From contig JAIYAW010000009.1 of the NCBI GenBank assembly GCA_027488835.1, forward strand, positions 558,001-622,000: a stretch of DNA of 64,000 nt. Reading direction: 5' to 3'. Within the stretch, counting starts at the first letter, position 1, and every line of letters begins with the position of its first letter. The position numbers and the translations under genes are program-made. The notes below the pieces were generated by a model, which saw only the letters and a list, made by a program, of their open reading frames with translations, searched no databases and had not been told where the DNA came from. Shown here piece after piece: positions 47,581 to 55,752 of the stretch. The stretch comes from Bacteroidota bacterium. GTDB lineage: Bacteria > Bacteroidota > Bacteroidia > NS11-12g > UBA955.

Positions 47581-49077
47581 CTAACTAAAATCCTCTTCTA
47601 TCAGGTGCGATACAATCTTTGCGCTGTTTAAACACAAAGGAATGCCACCACCAGGGTGTACGCTTCCTCCACAGAAATAAAGGCCGTTGATGGAACTGGA
47701 AAAGTTTTTGTGTCTGAGGAAAGCAGCAAAACGATTGTTGCTCGATGTGCCGTAAAGCGAACCACCGTGCGACGATGTGCGCTGCTCGATTTTCACAGGA
47801 TCTAGCACATCTTCAAATTCAATCAGTGGCTCAATGTCTTTCTTTAGAATTCGCTTCAGTTTTTGTAGAATATTCACTTTGGCTTTGGCCGCTATTTCGC
47901 TCCAATTTTGACCGGAATTGCTTGGTACATTGATCATCACAAACCAATTCTCACATCCTTCAGGGGCATCAGATGCCTCGCACTTGGAACTGATATTGAT
48001 GTAAATGGTTGGATCGTTTGTTGGCTCTCCCGGTTGAAAAAGTTGTTGAAACTCCGATTTATAATCCTCCGAAAATAGGATATTATGCAGCCCCAATTCA
48101 GGAAAACGGTCCTTTATCCCCCAATAAAAAACAAGGGCCGATGTAGATCTTTCTTGAGATAGAATTTTTTCGGGGGACTTGTGTTTTGGGAGTAAAAATT
48201 TGTAGGTATTGTAAACGTCGGCATTGCACACCACAATGTTGCTTCTTCGCTCGAAAGCTTCATGGGTATTGAGGTTTCTAACCCGCACTGAAGCGATGTT
48301 GTTTCCCTCCGTAACAATTTCTTCAACAGTGTGTTGGAAGTGAAATTGCACTCCCATTGAGCAGGCCAATTGATATAGTGATTTGGGAATGTTATACATA
48401 CCTCCTTTGGGGAAATACGACCCCAAATTTTGCTCCAAATGGGGAATCATGTTCAGCAAAGCTGGCGCCCGATATGGATCGCTGCCATTGTAAGTGGCAA
48501 AACGGTTCATGTATTGAACCAAATGTGGATTGCCAATTTGTTTGCGATTTTCCTGGTCCATTGACTCAAACACATTCAGTTTTCCGGAATTCAATATGCC
48601 TTTAAGTGTTTTCCAATTAAGGTAATTTTTAAACCGATGTAGACTTTGATCTAGAAAAACAGGTGCGGTAATGTTGTAACGAAATGCCGCCTTTTCAAGT
48701 TGTTTTTTGAGGGACGCAATCTCGTTTTTGCTGGCAATTCCTGTAAGGGAATCGCTAAATTTATCCCAGGATTTGTATGCTACAAATTGCTTTCCATCTT
48801 CATAAAAGTAATGGCAAATATCTTCAAGTGTTTGGTATTGAAAGTGGTCTTGGGAATTTTTGTTACACAGTGTAAAAAGCTCATCTACCAAGTTTGGCAA
48901 GGTAAATAGCGAGGGACCGGCATCGAAACGATAGCCCTTCTCCTCTATTTGACGAAGTTTGCCACCGGGATGGGTTGAAGCTTCGAACACTTGCACTTTG
49001 TGTCCCGACTTAGCCAACCGAATTGCCGATGCAATTCCCGCAATACCGGCCCCAACGATTGTCACTTCTTTTGTCAT
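47581..49077 (-). CDS. crtD: Carotenoid desaturase, CrtD-type
   Basis: About 498 residues from the ATG at 49077 (longer frame has no promoter). An FAD-binding amine-oxidase-type desaturase: VTIVGAGIAGIASAIRLAKS, FEASTHPGGKLRQ, RFDAGPSLFTLP and the C-terminal FCGGSVHPGGGIPLCLNSAK. The late GGSVHPGGGIPL motif is typical of Bacteroidota 1-hydroxycarotenoid 3,4-desaturases (CrtD) rather than phytoene desaturase CrtI. No crtB or crtI is visible; the ketolase-like crtA lies 7 kb away at 56090. CrtD assignment over CrtI is probable, not certain. Confidence 0.8.
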   Translation of the reverse strand: MTKEVTIVGAGIAGIASAIRLAKSGHKVQVFEASTHPGGKLRQIEEKGYRFDAGPSLFTLPNLVDELFTLCNKNSQDHFQYQTLEDICHYFYEDGKQFVAYKSWDKFSDSLTGIASKNEIASLKKQLEKAAFRYNITAPVFLDQSLHRFKNYLNWKTLKGILNSGKLNVFESMDQENRKQIGNPHLVQYMNRFATYNGSDPYRAPALLNMIPHLEQNLGSYFPKGGMYNIPKSLYQLACSMGVQFHFQHTVEEIVTEGNNIASVRVRNLNTHEAFERRSNIVVCNADVYNTYKFLLPKHKSPEKILSQERSTSALVFYWGIKDRFPELGLHNILFSEDYKSEFQQLFQPGEPTNDPTIYINISSKCEASDAPEGCENWFVMINVPSNSGQNWSEIAAKAKVNILQKLKRILKKDIEPLIEFEDVLDPVKIEQRTSSHGGSLYGTSSNNRFAAFLRHKNFSSSINGLYFCGGSVHPGGGIPLCLNSAKIVSHLIEEDFS

Positions 49078-49135
49078 TGAAAGTATAACAAATAGGTGGT
49101 AGATTGGTTTGTGTGGGAAAAGGATTATTCGTTTT

Positions 49136-49227
49136 TTTCGCGAAAAACGCAAAACTTCGCGCCTCGATTTTTGATTGAAATATAACTGAACAATTCAGCG
49201 GGAATTAACTTTGTAAAAGTGAGAAAA
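49136..49227. repeat. 92-bp direct repeat, left copy flanking the Abi locus
   Basis: Identical to 50375-50466 except one base (GTAAAAG here, GTATAAG there). It begins TTTCGCGAAAAACGC and ends GTGAGAAAA. It contains the -7-like word TAACTTTG at 49206-49213. The two copies are 1239 bp apart and enclose exactly one gene and its predicted RNA. Confidence 0.95.
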
Positions 49228-49253
49228 ATAGAAATTAAATAATTTTGAAATCA

Positions 49254-49284
49254 TTGATAGAAATCAAGAAAAGTATTAAATTTG
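49254..49284 (+). promoter_or_regulatory. Promoter of a predicted small RNA upstream of the Abi gene
   Basis: TTG at 49254-49256 and TAAATTTG at 49277-49284, 20 bp apart, match the Bacteroidota consensus. Start site expected near 49290. Confidence 0.65.
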
Positions 49285-49289
49285 TAGTA

Positions 49290-49340
49290 ACAGTACCCTT
49301 GTTGCTTCCCGTTAGATCAGCTCAAGGGTCTTTCTTTTTT
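49290..49340 (+). ncRNA. Predicted short RNA with terminator hairpin upstream of the Abi gene
   Basis: From the expected start near 49290 a transcript would fold ACCCTTG (49295-49301) with CAAGGGT (49323-49329) around a 21-nt loop and end in CTTTCTTTTTT (49330-49340). The hairpin with T-run stops transcription 88 bp before the Abi start, so this is not the Abi leader. AbiF-like HEPN proteins are reported to be paired with a small antitoxin RNA; this fits that arrangement. The RNA is predicted from sequence only. Confidence 0.6.
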
Positions 49341-49428
49341 ATAAGGGTTTACCATAGAATTAAGAGGCCCCTTTTTACTGTCTATTTTATTCACTGAAAA
49401 GTTTTTTTCATTTACAAAACTTTGAAAT

Positions 49429-50322
49429 ATGGCTAAGCTTTCAAAGAGTATTTCTGAACAAATTACTATTCTCCAAGACCGAGATTTGCAATTTCGAAAC
49501 ATCAGTAATGCGTCACATATTTTAAATAATATTAGTTATTACCGACTAAAGGGATATTGGTGGGAATTGCAAGATAATAAAGAAAATCACCATTTTGCTC
49601 CAAATAGCTATTTTGAAGATGTAATTGATTTATATAATTTTGACAGACATTTTAGATTGATACTATTTAATGCAATTGAAAGTATTGAAATATCATTGCG
49701 AACAAAGATGATTTACCACTTATCATTAAGTTATGGTGCACATTGGTATATTATTCCGTCTATTTTTCAAGACCCGAAAAGACATATCGCATCTTTAGAA
49801 AAAATAAAGACAGACATAATTAATAGTAGAGAAGAATTTATTATAAAACATTTTGAAAATCATCCAAACGAAATGCCCGAAAGCTGGAAAGCCTTGGAAA
49901 TACTTACATTTGGTACAATATCAAAATTATATAGTAATTTAAAACATCAATTACCTGAAAAAAACAAAATATCATCAGAATTTGGATTAAATAATCAAAA
50001 GTATCTTGTAAGTTGGTTATTAACAATCACGGTTTTAAGAAATATAATTGCTCATCATGGTAGATTATGGAATAGGGTTATTATTAATAAATATGATTGG
50101 CCAACATCTTCTCGCAAACCTATTTTATCATATTGCCCAAACAACTATCAACGACGGAAAATTTTCCCTATTCTTTCGGCAATTATTTATATGAATAATG
50201 AAATAAATCCCGGACATCACATTAAAAAAGATCTAGTTGAATTATTTGCAAAATTCCCTAATTCCCAATTAAGCAAAATGGGATTTCCCAGAAATTGGCA
50301 ATCAGAACCCATATGGAAATAA
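49429..50322 (+). CDS. Abi-family (Abi_2/AbiF-like) HEPN protein
   Basis: A 297-residue protein of the Abi_2 group. The N-terminal part KLSKSISEQITILQDR, ISYYRLKGYWW and DLYNFDRHFRLIL follows the family, then IEISLRTKMIYHLS (Arg91...His97) and the HEPN core LRNIIAHHGRLWNR with Arg204 and His209, an RxxxxH active site for RNA cleavage. Members cause abortive infection in lactococci; AbiF-type ones are thought related to Cas13 and use an RNA antitoxin. Here an RNA gene is predicted upstream and both are bracketed by 92-bp direct repeats. Base use is more AT-rich than the flanking crtD. Confidence 0.87.
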   Translation: MAKLSKSISEQITILQDRDLQFRNISNASHILNNISYYRLKGYWWELQDNKENHHFAPNSYFEDVIDLYNFDRHFRLILFNAIESIEISLRTKMIYHLSLSYGAHWYIIPSIFQDPKRHIASLEKIKTDIINSREEFIIKHFENHPNEMPESWKALEILTFGTISKLYSNLKHQLPEKNKISSEFGLNNQKYLVSWLLTITVLRNIIAHHGRLWNRVIINKYDWPTSSRKPILSYCPNNYQRRKIFPILSAIIYMNNEINPGHHIKKDLVELFAKFPNSQLSKMGFPRNWQSEPIWK

Positions 50323-50374
50323 CAGTGTTGTTAAAATTTTACAATCTAGTATTAAAGTTGAAAATACCGTTTTA

Positions 50375-50466
50375 TTTCGCGAAAAACGCAAAACTTCGCG
50401 CCTCGATTTTTGATTGAAATATAACTGAACAATTCAGCGGGAATTAACTTTGTATAAGTGAGAAAA
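50375..50466. repeat. 92-bp direct repeat, right copy flanking the Abi locus
   Basis: Second copy of the repeat at 49136-49227, same orientation, one mismatch. It starts 52 bp after the Abi stop. Inside is the same TAACTTTG word. To its right lies another symmetric stretch: GAAAATC (50462-50468) and GATTTTC (50499-50505) around TCGCAAATTGCGA. Confidence 0.95.
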
Positions 50467-50540
50467 TCTCTAAAATGACGTGATCGCAAATTGCGACCGA
50501 TTTTCTTTCAAATGAGGTTTTTTTCTTTGGAAATAATACT

Positions 50541-50548
50541 TATTTTTG
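50541..50548 (+). promoter_or_regulatory. -7 box of the small antitoxin-like gene
   Basis: TATTTTTG lies 23 bp before the ATG at 50572. Confidence 0.55.
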
Positions 50549-50571
50549 AGATAGTCTAAATTCCTAAATCA

Positions 50572-50739
50572 ATGAGCAAAATTGAAATATCAAAAGAATC
50601 TGTTGATGATCACAACAAAATCATTGCATCAAAGCGAGATCAGGAGATCTTCTTTAATGAATTAACAAATCCTTCAAAACCGAATAAAGCATTATCAGAT
50701 GCCGTAAAACGGTATAATAAAATTGTCGATTCTTTGTGA
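50572..50739 (+). CDS. Small TacA/DUF1778 antitoxin-like protein, possibly truncated
   Basis: A 55-residue protein. Its C-terminal part FFNELTNPSKPNKALSDAVK then RYNKIV closely resembles the toxin-wrapping tail of DUF1778 (TacA) antitoxins (F..L..P..PN..L..A...Y). The ribbon-helix-helix region normally about 40-45 residues long is replaced by only about 25 residues (MSKIEISKESVDDHNKIIAS), and no GNAT toxin follows. It has a consensus -7 box. Either a shortened antitoxin remnant or a minimal stand-alone version. Confidence 0.6.
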   Translation: MSKIEISKESVDDHNKIIASKRDQEIFFNELTNPSKPNKALSDAVKRYNKIVDSL

Positions 50740-50845
50740 TTAATTATCTCTCAATAGATATTCGATTAATTGATAATTACACACTTAAGTAAATTAGGAT
50801 TAATTTTACGGTGCAATCCGAAATAGGGTTGAATAATCAAAAAAC

Positions 50846-51340
50846 ATGAGTTTACATCAATTAATTAATTCGAATTTGGCATACAATGCCTGGGCCAATG
50901 AGCGAATCGCAAAGTGGTTAAGTACCCTAGATGAATCTATTTTGTATGCGAAAGCAGATTCGAGTTTCAGCAGCATAGATTTGACCGTTCAACACATTCA
51001 TTGCGTTGAACGATATTGGTCGGCCTTCATTCATGAAGAAGACATTGCCAATTTTGATTGGTCTGTTTTTGAAAATCAAGCAGCTCAAAATCTTAATGAT
51101 TTGGTTAACCAATCGCTTCGAATGCAGGAATCTATGGGGCATTTCGATGAAAGCCAATTGAATAAAACCTTGCTCTTAGATACGCCTTGGTCGAAAAATA
51201 ATCAAGCCCGATTTCATTACATTTTCCACATGCTAAACCACAGTACTTACCACCGGGGACAAATTGTAAGCATAGCCCGACAGCTTGGTATTACAGAAGG
51301 AATTCCAGGAACGGATTATAATGGATTTACTATGATGTGA
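50846..51340 (+). CDS. DinB/YfiT-family metalloenzyme-like protein
   Basis: A 164-residue four-helix-bundle protein of the DinB superfamily (not polymerase IV). Metal-binding histidines appear as in the family: TVQHIHCVERYWSAFI in helix 2 and FHMLNHSTYHRGQI in helix 4, where two histidines lie three to four residues apart. Such proteins act as thiol transferases or have unknown roles. It starts 107 bp after the small antitoxin-like gene and is convergent with the mobile mystery protein B gene. Confidence 0.85.
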   Translation: MSLHQLINSNLAYNAWANERIAKWLSTLDESILYAKADSSFSSIDLTVQHIHCVERYWSAFIHEEDIANFDWSVFENQAAQNLNDLVNQSLRMQESMGHFDESQLNKTLLLDTPWSKNNQARFHYIFHMLNHSTYHRGQIVSIARQLGITEGIPGTDYNGFTMM

Positions 51341-51363
51341 TTGTGAGGATGTAACATAAGAAA

Positions 51364-51957
51364 TTAACTTCTCGCAAATTTCATTAATTCGGAGAAATTA
51401 CCATTGTCCGCTTGTTTCAAAGCATAAAGATACAATTTTCTCTGTTCTGAGTTTTCTACCAAACTATATTGTCCCCAACTGAATTTATTTAATCCAAATA
51501 CTTGTAAGACAATTAAATCGGCCATTATCCTAGAATGACGACCGTTTCCATTTGGAAAGCAATGAATGGAAACCAAACGATGTTTAAATCGAATAGCAAT
51601 TTCTTCGGGCATATAACTTTGATGCTCAACCCAAAAATTAGTATCGTCAACAAGTAACTTAAGTTCAATTGCAATTTTTGTCCAATCTATTCCTATGTTT
51701 GTCTCAACTCGTCGGAATTGACCAGCCCATTTCCAAACCATCCCAAACATTCTTTTGTGCAATTGAATGATGAATTCTTCGGATATAACGATTTTGAGTT
51801 TACTTTTGGCATTTAACCACTTTAAAGCTTCATTGATATTTGTTTGTTCAAACTCATTTAATTGCTGCTGTGAATGAATTGTTTTAATTTTCAATCCGTT
51901 TAATTGTTCAGGATCTAAAGGTGTTTGACCATCCATATAAGTCAATTTCAATCCCAT
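51364..51957 (-). CDS. Mobile mystery protein B (Fic domain)
   Basis: A 197-residue Fic-fold protein matching TIGR02613. The catalytic loop is HCFPNGNGRHSR and the N-terminal region KTIHSQQQLNEFEQTNI precedes TNINEAL, a near match to the inhibitory (S/T)xxxE(G/N) motif with Ala at the last position. It overlaps mobile mystery protein A by 10 bp; the pair is a known scattered two-gene module, probably toxin-antitoxin-like AMPylation. Named from the pair's erratic distribution. Confidence 0.9.
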   Translation of the reverse strand: MGLKLTYMDGQTPLDPEQLNGLKIKTIHSQQQLNEFEQTNINEALKWLNAKSKLKIVISEEFIIQLHKRMFGMVWKWAGQFRRVETNIGIDWTKIAIELKLLVDDTNFWVEHQSYMPEEIAIRFKHRLVSIHCFPNGNGRHSRIMADLIVLQVFGLNKFSWGQYSLVENSEQRKLYLYALKQADNGNFSELMKFARS

Positions 51958-52412
51958 AGATTTGCAGGTATTTTATTCGCAATTTCATTTGTAAGTCTCT
52001 CCAATTCAATTTCTTGACTTGCAATACTTGTTTCTTGATTTTCTAATTTCATTGTTTGATTAGATTGTTCAAGTATTTCCAATGCCTTTAATCTAGCTTG
52101 TTTTTTAATTGTATGATAAATAGAACCTTGTTTTGGTTTTAAATAATATACCAATTCCATATCCATTGCATTTGCTACTTTTTTTAGCGATGCAAGCGAT
52201 ATTGCTTCCGTTTGTTCTCTCTTCTCAAAATTGTTGAGTGCACTAGGCGAAACCCCTATCCTTTCAGACAATTGTCGCAATGACATTCCAAGGGCCAAAC
52301 GAATTGTTTGTATCCATCCTGAATGAAGTTGTGACCTTTGTTCTCCTATAGCAACCAACTGAATTAAATCATCTATTTGCTTTTGAATCAGTAATTTTTT
52401 TATTGAAGACAT
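51948..52412 (-). CDS. Mobile mystery protein A (HTH)
   Basis: A 154-residue protein matching TIGR02612. The helix-turn-helix is LGMSLRQLSERIGVSPSALN then FEKREQTEAISLASLKKVA; YYLKPKQGSIYHTIKKQA follows. It is encoded just upstream of the Fic-domain partner B with an overlap. Two AACCTTTAAGTT boxes, spaced 33 bp, lie at its promoter and start and are likely its own binding sites. Confidence 0.9.
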   Translation of the reverse strand: MSSIKKLLIQKQIDDLIQLVAIGEQRSQLHSGWIQTIRLALGMSLRQLSERIGVSPSALNNFEKREQTEAISLASLKKVANAMDMELVYYLKPKQGSIYHTIKKQARLKALEILEQSNQTMKLENQETSIASQEIELERLTNEIANKIPANLWD

Positions 52413-52457
52413 AACCTTTAAGTTTAAAAATTTATTACAAATATAAACCTTTAAGTT
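52413..52457 (-). promoter_or_regulatory. Promoter and paired operator of mobile mystery A/B
   Basis: AACCTTTAAGTT occurs at 52413-52424 and 52446-52457, 33 bp apart (three helical turns). The minus-strand -7 box TATATTTG is 52438-52445, directly next to the upstream operator; the downstream operator touches the start codon. The arrangement suggests tight autoregulation. Confidence 0.75.
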
Positions 52458-52539
52458 AAAAAATAAAAATAATTTATAAATCTATAGGTTAAAAATTATC
52501 GATTTCGGAGCTTCACTCTTTATCAACCAACTCAATTAA

Positions 52540-54198
52540 TCAATTAAAACCTACTGTTTTGCCACTTTGAAGGCGTTGGGTAACGATGCGTTCGTTTTTA
52601 CAGAGCGATTGAATCAAGGCAGTGCGGCTGAGTTTGCTTCCAAGGATTTTTTCAATGTCGTATTTGCGTTTGATATTGGAGATTTCGCCAGGGCTAAAAT
52701 CGTAATCTTTACTTAAACGCGTTGCTTCGGCTTTGGGAAGTCCTTGAAAATACAAATTCCATATTTTGGCAGCGGTTTCAGGTGCTGGCTTCGCCAAACA
52801 TACTTTATAGAGAAATCGTCGTTCGAAGGCAGGATCTAAATTGTCGGTTAAATTGGATGTAGCCAATACAATTCCCTCAAATTCTTCCAATTGCTCTAAA
52901 AAAATATTTTTCAGGGCATTCGACATTTCATCAACGCTGGTATTCACTGTTACCCTTTTGCTGAGCAAAGCGTCGCATTCGTTTATCAGGAGAATACATT
53001 CTCGTTTGCTTTGTTTTCTCAACTTTTGGTATTGGCGGAAGGCTTTCACCGCATTCTTTTCGCTTTCTCCCACCCATTTACTTTGGATTTCTGCCACATT
53101 TATTTGCATCACAGGCATGTTGAATTTTTTAGCCAACTGCAAACAATATTCGGTTTTGCCGGTTCCTGGTGCTCCATAAAGCAGCATGGAAATTCCTTTG
53201 TTTCGGCCTCCCACTTGTTCTCGAATTTTCTCACGAATTTCGGGTTCCATCAATCGCATCATTGGTTTCAGCTGCTTTTGAGTTGGGGCATCGAATAGCA
53301 ATTTTACATCTTCTATTTTTGAGGGATCTTTATGAGGGACTGTGATCTTGGTTGCATTCAATAGTGCTTCCAATTTTTCAGGTTCAAGTTCAGGAACCAA
53401 TTCTGAGATACCCAAATCGGTGAATTCCAATTCGATATTGTCTTTCATGTAATGGTGTCCCACCACTTCAAAATAACCTTTTTCAATGGGGTCCCAAGTT
53501 TGGTTAATTAAATATTTCTGTTTAAATTCATCCACTTCAAACTTGTTGTACTTTCCTAAAAACATATCTATTTCGGCGCTATCGCCATTGAGTACTTTTT
53601 TGGCAATTACACCAAAGTACACATAGCTAATTATTTCGGGGAAATCATGATTAATTAAGTAATTGTGAAAATATTTCACCAAGGTTAAATCTTGGTTTAA
53701 TTGAATGAATAAGTTTTCATTATGTGCAGAATCAAGGGGATGCCAATCTCTCCCAAACATTGATGATGAATTTTCCAATACCGTCATGAAGTTTTTCAAA
53801 AATGGAATTAATCCAACGGGTCTCAAATTTTTGATGGCATTCCAATCGCCTGTATTGATCATTTTATTGTATTTTCTCGATACCCGAATATTTTGCTCAG
53901 GCTCTGGGTAAATGGTTAAAATACCCATTTCGTTCATAGACGTTAAGGTAGCTTGAATGCTAGACCTTTTTCCTCTTGTAAACTTCTTTAAACGATTGAT
54001 CATGAACGCTTCATCAATGGTTCCCCACAAAGGATCAGAGGCTACAGCCAAAGACAAAATTGCCATTTCCATGTGGCCGATTTGGAACTTTTGAGCAGTT
54101 TCATCAAGTCCCTCAATATTTTCAAATGCCACATTATTGAGTGGAATATTAATAATAGCATCGGCCAATGTTTCGAGTTTATCAAGTATAACGTTCAT
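52540..54198 (-). CDS. AAA family ATPase with large N-terminal domain
   Basis: A 552-residue ATPase. Residues 1-300 are an unrecognised helical domain with MAILSLAVASDPLWGTIDEA and a winged-helix-like MNRLKKF/TLTSMNEMGILTIY section. The AAA core has Walker A GAPGTGKT (342-349), KWVGESEKN, and Walker B LLINECDALL in which the usual Asp is Asn406 followed by Glu407; this NE variant is seen in related bacterial AAA proteins. An arginine finger candidate is in PAFERRFLYKV. Carries four TGAGGGA words. It is likely a remodelling ATPase; partner not identified. Confidence 0.85.
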   Translation of the reverse strand: MNVILDKLETLADAIINIPLNNVAFENIEGLDETAQKFQIGHMEMAILSLAVASDPLWGTIDEAFMINRLKKFTRGKRSSIQATLTSMNEMGILTIYPEPEQNIRVSRKYNKMINTGDWNAIKNLRPVGLIPFLKNFMTVLENSSSMFGRDWHPLDSAHNENLFIQLNQDLTLVKYFHNYLINHDFPEIISYVYFGVIAKKVLNGDSAEIDMFLGKYNKFEVDEFKQKYLINQTWDPIEKGYFEVVGHHYMKDNIELEFTDLGISELVPELEPEKLEALLNATKITVPHKDPSKIEDVKLLFDAPTQKQLKPMMRLMEPEIREKIREQVGGRNKGISMLLYGAPGTGKTEYCLQLAKKFNMPVMQINVAEIQSKWVGESEKNAVKAFRQYQKLRKQSKRECILLINECDALLSKRVTVNTSVDEMSNALKNIFLEQLEEFEGIVLATSNLTDNLDPAFERRFLYKVCLAKPAPETAAKIWNLYFQGLPKAEATRLSKDYDFSPGEISNIKRKYDIEKILGSKLSRTALIQSLCKNERIVTQRLQSGKTVGFN

Positions 54199-54375
54199 CT
54201 TTCTACTGTTTTAAATAATTGTATGTGTTAAAAAAAAGGGCATACAAGATACAACCAAAAAAATGATTTCTGAGTTGTGTGAATAAATTTTCTCCCTAAT
54301 TATTTTGAAGAAATCACTTTCAAAGTTGTTAAAAGTTGGTGGTGAGAAAATTCCATTATTCAAAGGAATTTAATC

Positions 54376-54383
54376 TATTTTTG
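54376..54383 (+). promoter_or_regulatory. -7 box of the Fic gene at 54411
   Basis: TATTTTTG is exact. It lies inside an upstream-extended frame (from 54336), showing that the real start is the ATG at 54411. Confidence 0.65.
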
Positions 54384-54410
54384 TATGGCCTTTTTCGAAG
54401 ATGCAACCTT

Positions 54411-54962
54411 ATGAAAAACATTGATAAAAATAGTTTAGCGAATGCATACCGATTATTCGAATCGGATGATATCAATAAAATAGAAATTGGCACTACCAAA
54501 GGACTCCAAGAAATACATCGTTATTTATTTGAAGGGTTGTACGATGTTGCAGGTAAAATCCGAACCGTTAATATTTCTAAAGGTGGTTTTAGATTTGCAA
54601 CTGCACTTTACCTGAAAGAAATTCTCATGACAATTGAGAAAATGCCAGAAACCAATTTCGAGGAAATCGTTGCAAAATATGTTGAAATGAACATTGCACA
54701 TCCTTTTTTAGAAGGAAATGGCAGATCCATGCGAATTTGGCTCGACATGATCTTAAAAAAACAGCTCATGAAAGTTGTAAACTGGCAATTCGTTGATAAA
54801 ACGCTTTACTTACAGTCCATGGAAAGAAGTCCAATCAACGATTTGGAATTAAGAACATTGCTCATGGGCAACCTAACAGACGACGTTGACAATAGAGAAA
54901 TTATTTTCAAAGGAATTGATCAGTCTTATTATTATGAGGGATATGAGAAAGACAATGAATAA
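54411..54962 (+). CDS. Class III-like Fic protein
   Basis: A 183-residue compact Fic protein. [20 protein letters not shown] and [16 protein letters not shown] precede the catalytic loop [12 protein letters not shown]. The very C-terminus contains SYYYEG, which fits the inhibitory (S/T)xxxE(G/N) motif at the end of the protein, the class III layout (as in NmFic), where AMPylation is held off until oligomer change. No N-terminal antitoxin gene is present. It overlaps the lipoprotein frame's start by a base (TAATG). Confidence 0.88.
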   Translation: MKNIDKNSLANAYRLFESDDINKIEIGTTKGLQEIHRYLFEGLYDVAGKIRTVNISKGGFRFATALYLKEILMTIEKMPETNFEEIVAKYVEMNIAHPFLEGNGRSMRIWLDMILKKQLMKVVNWQFVDKTLYLQSMERSPINDLELRTLLMGNLTDDVDNREIIFKGIDQSYYYEGYEKDNE

Positions 54963-54976
54963 TGCTGGCAACCAAT

Positions 54977-55309
54977 ATGAAGAAAGTAACATACCCATTG
55001 ATAATTTTATCGTTTATTGCTTTTTTCACAACATCTTGTTCAAAGCCAACAGAATCTTGTTTCACCTGTTCGAAAAAAACGATAACAAGAGATTCGATTG
55101 TAACCTTTGATGCGTCGTGTTCTGGCAATGCATCGTACTTTGCCTGGAATTTCGGTGATAGCACCAAAGATACCATTACAACGTCCCTCAAAATAAAACA
55201 CAAGTTTACCAAAATTGGCCAATTCATTGTAACACTCACAGCCAAAAGAAAAGATGGTGTTACTATGGGCAAAGACACCAAAGCAAGTGAAATGATCACT
55301 GTTTATTAG
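54977..55309 (+). CDS. Small lipoprotein with a PKD domain
   Basis: About 110 residues from the ATG at 54977 (MKKVTYPLII). Lipoprotein signal peptide ends FTTSC. The rest is a single PKD-like domain: DSIVTFDASCSGNASYFAWN, FGDSTKD and FTKIGQFIVTLTAK. Anchored in a membrane, possibly at the surface. Probably co-transcribed with the Fic gene. Confidence 0.78.
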   Translation: MKKVTYPLIILSFIAFFTTSCSKPTESCFTCSKKTITRDSIVTFDASCSGNASYFAWNFGDSTKDTITTSLKIKHKFTKIGQFIVTLTAKRKDGVTMGKDTKASEMITVY

Positions 55310-55453
55310 ATTTGGCAAACATTGAATACGCTATTCACCGTTGGAAATAGCTCTGTAAAAATTAATGCTTGGTATTTGGCAAATCGATTAGAAACTTGAC
55401 AAACGAAAATTTGCATGACAAAATTCCTTTGTAAATGAAAGAATTTGAGAACT

Positions 55454-55750
55454 TTAGAGTAACTCTTTTTTTCTCTTTTCTAACTCCTTCTTTATTTCAT
55501 CTGGAAAGTAAACACCGCTTCCTTCCATGTCGGCAATGTTTGATGAAACTTTTTCATAGAGCGCTTTTCTATCAAGCGGATCCATTTTATCCAAAGGCTT
55601 TTCATTTGCAAAATACTTCTGAACGAATTGATTAAAATTGATATCAGGATTTCCTTTTTTTGCAATGGAGAATTCTTGAAACAAAATTGGACCAAATGCA
55701 AAAACTATGAACAACAATGAAATTATAGCTGATAAGACAATGATATCCAT
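55454..55750 (-). CDS. Small single-pass membrane protein
   Basis: A 98-residue protein with one N-terminal hydrophobic helix (IIVLSAIISLLFIVFAFGPI), then a polar region with KMDPLDRKALYEKV and a charged tail (KKELEKRKKELL). Not recognised. It follows a 57-residue membrane protein by 2 bp on the same strand. Confidence 0.6.
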   Translation of the reverse strand: MDIIVLSAIISLLFIVFAFGPILFQEFSIAKKGNPDINFNQFVQKYFANEKPLDKMDPLDRKALYEKVSSNIADMEGSGVYFPDEIKKELEKRKKELL

Positions 55751-55752
55751 TT

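Noticed and set aside
49136-50466. 92-bp repeats as ends of an insertion sequence
   Set aside because: Repeats are direct, not inverted, and the enclosed protein is an Abi/HEPN protein, not a transposase.
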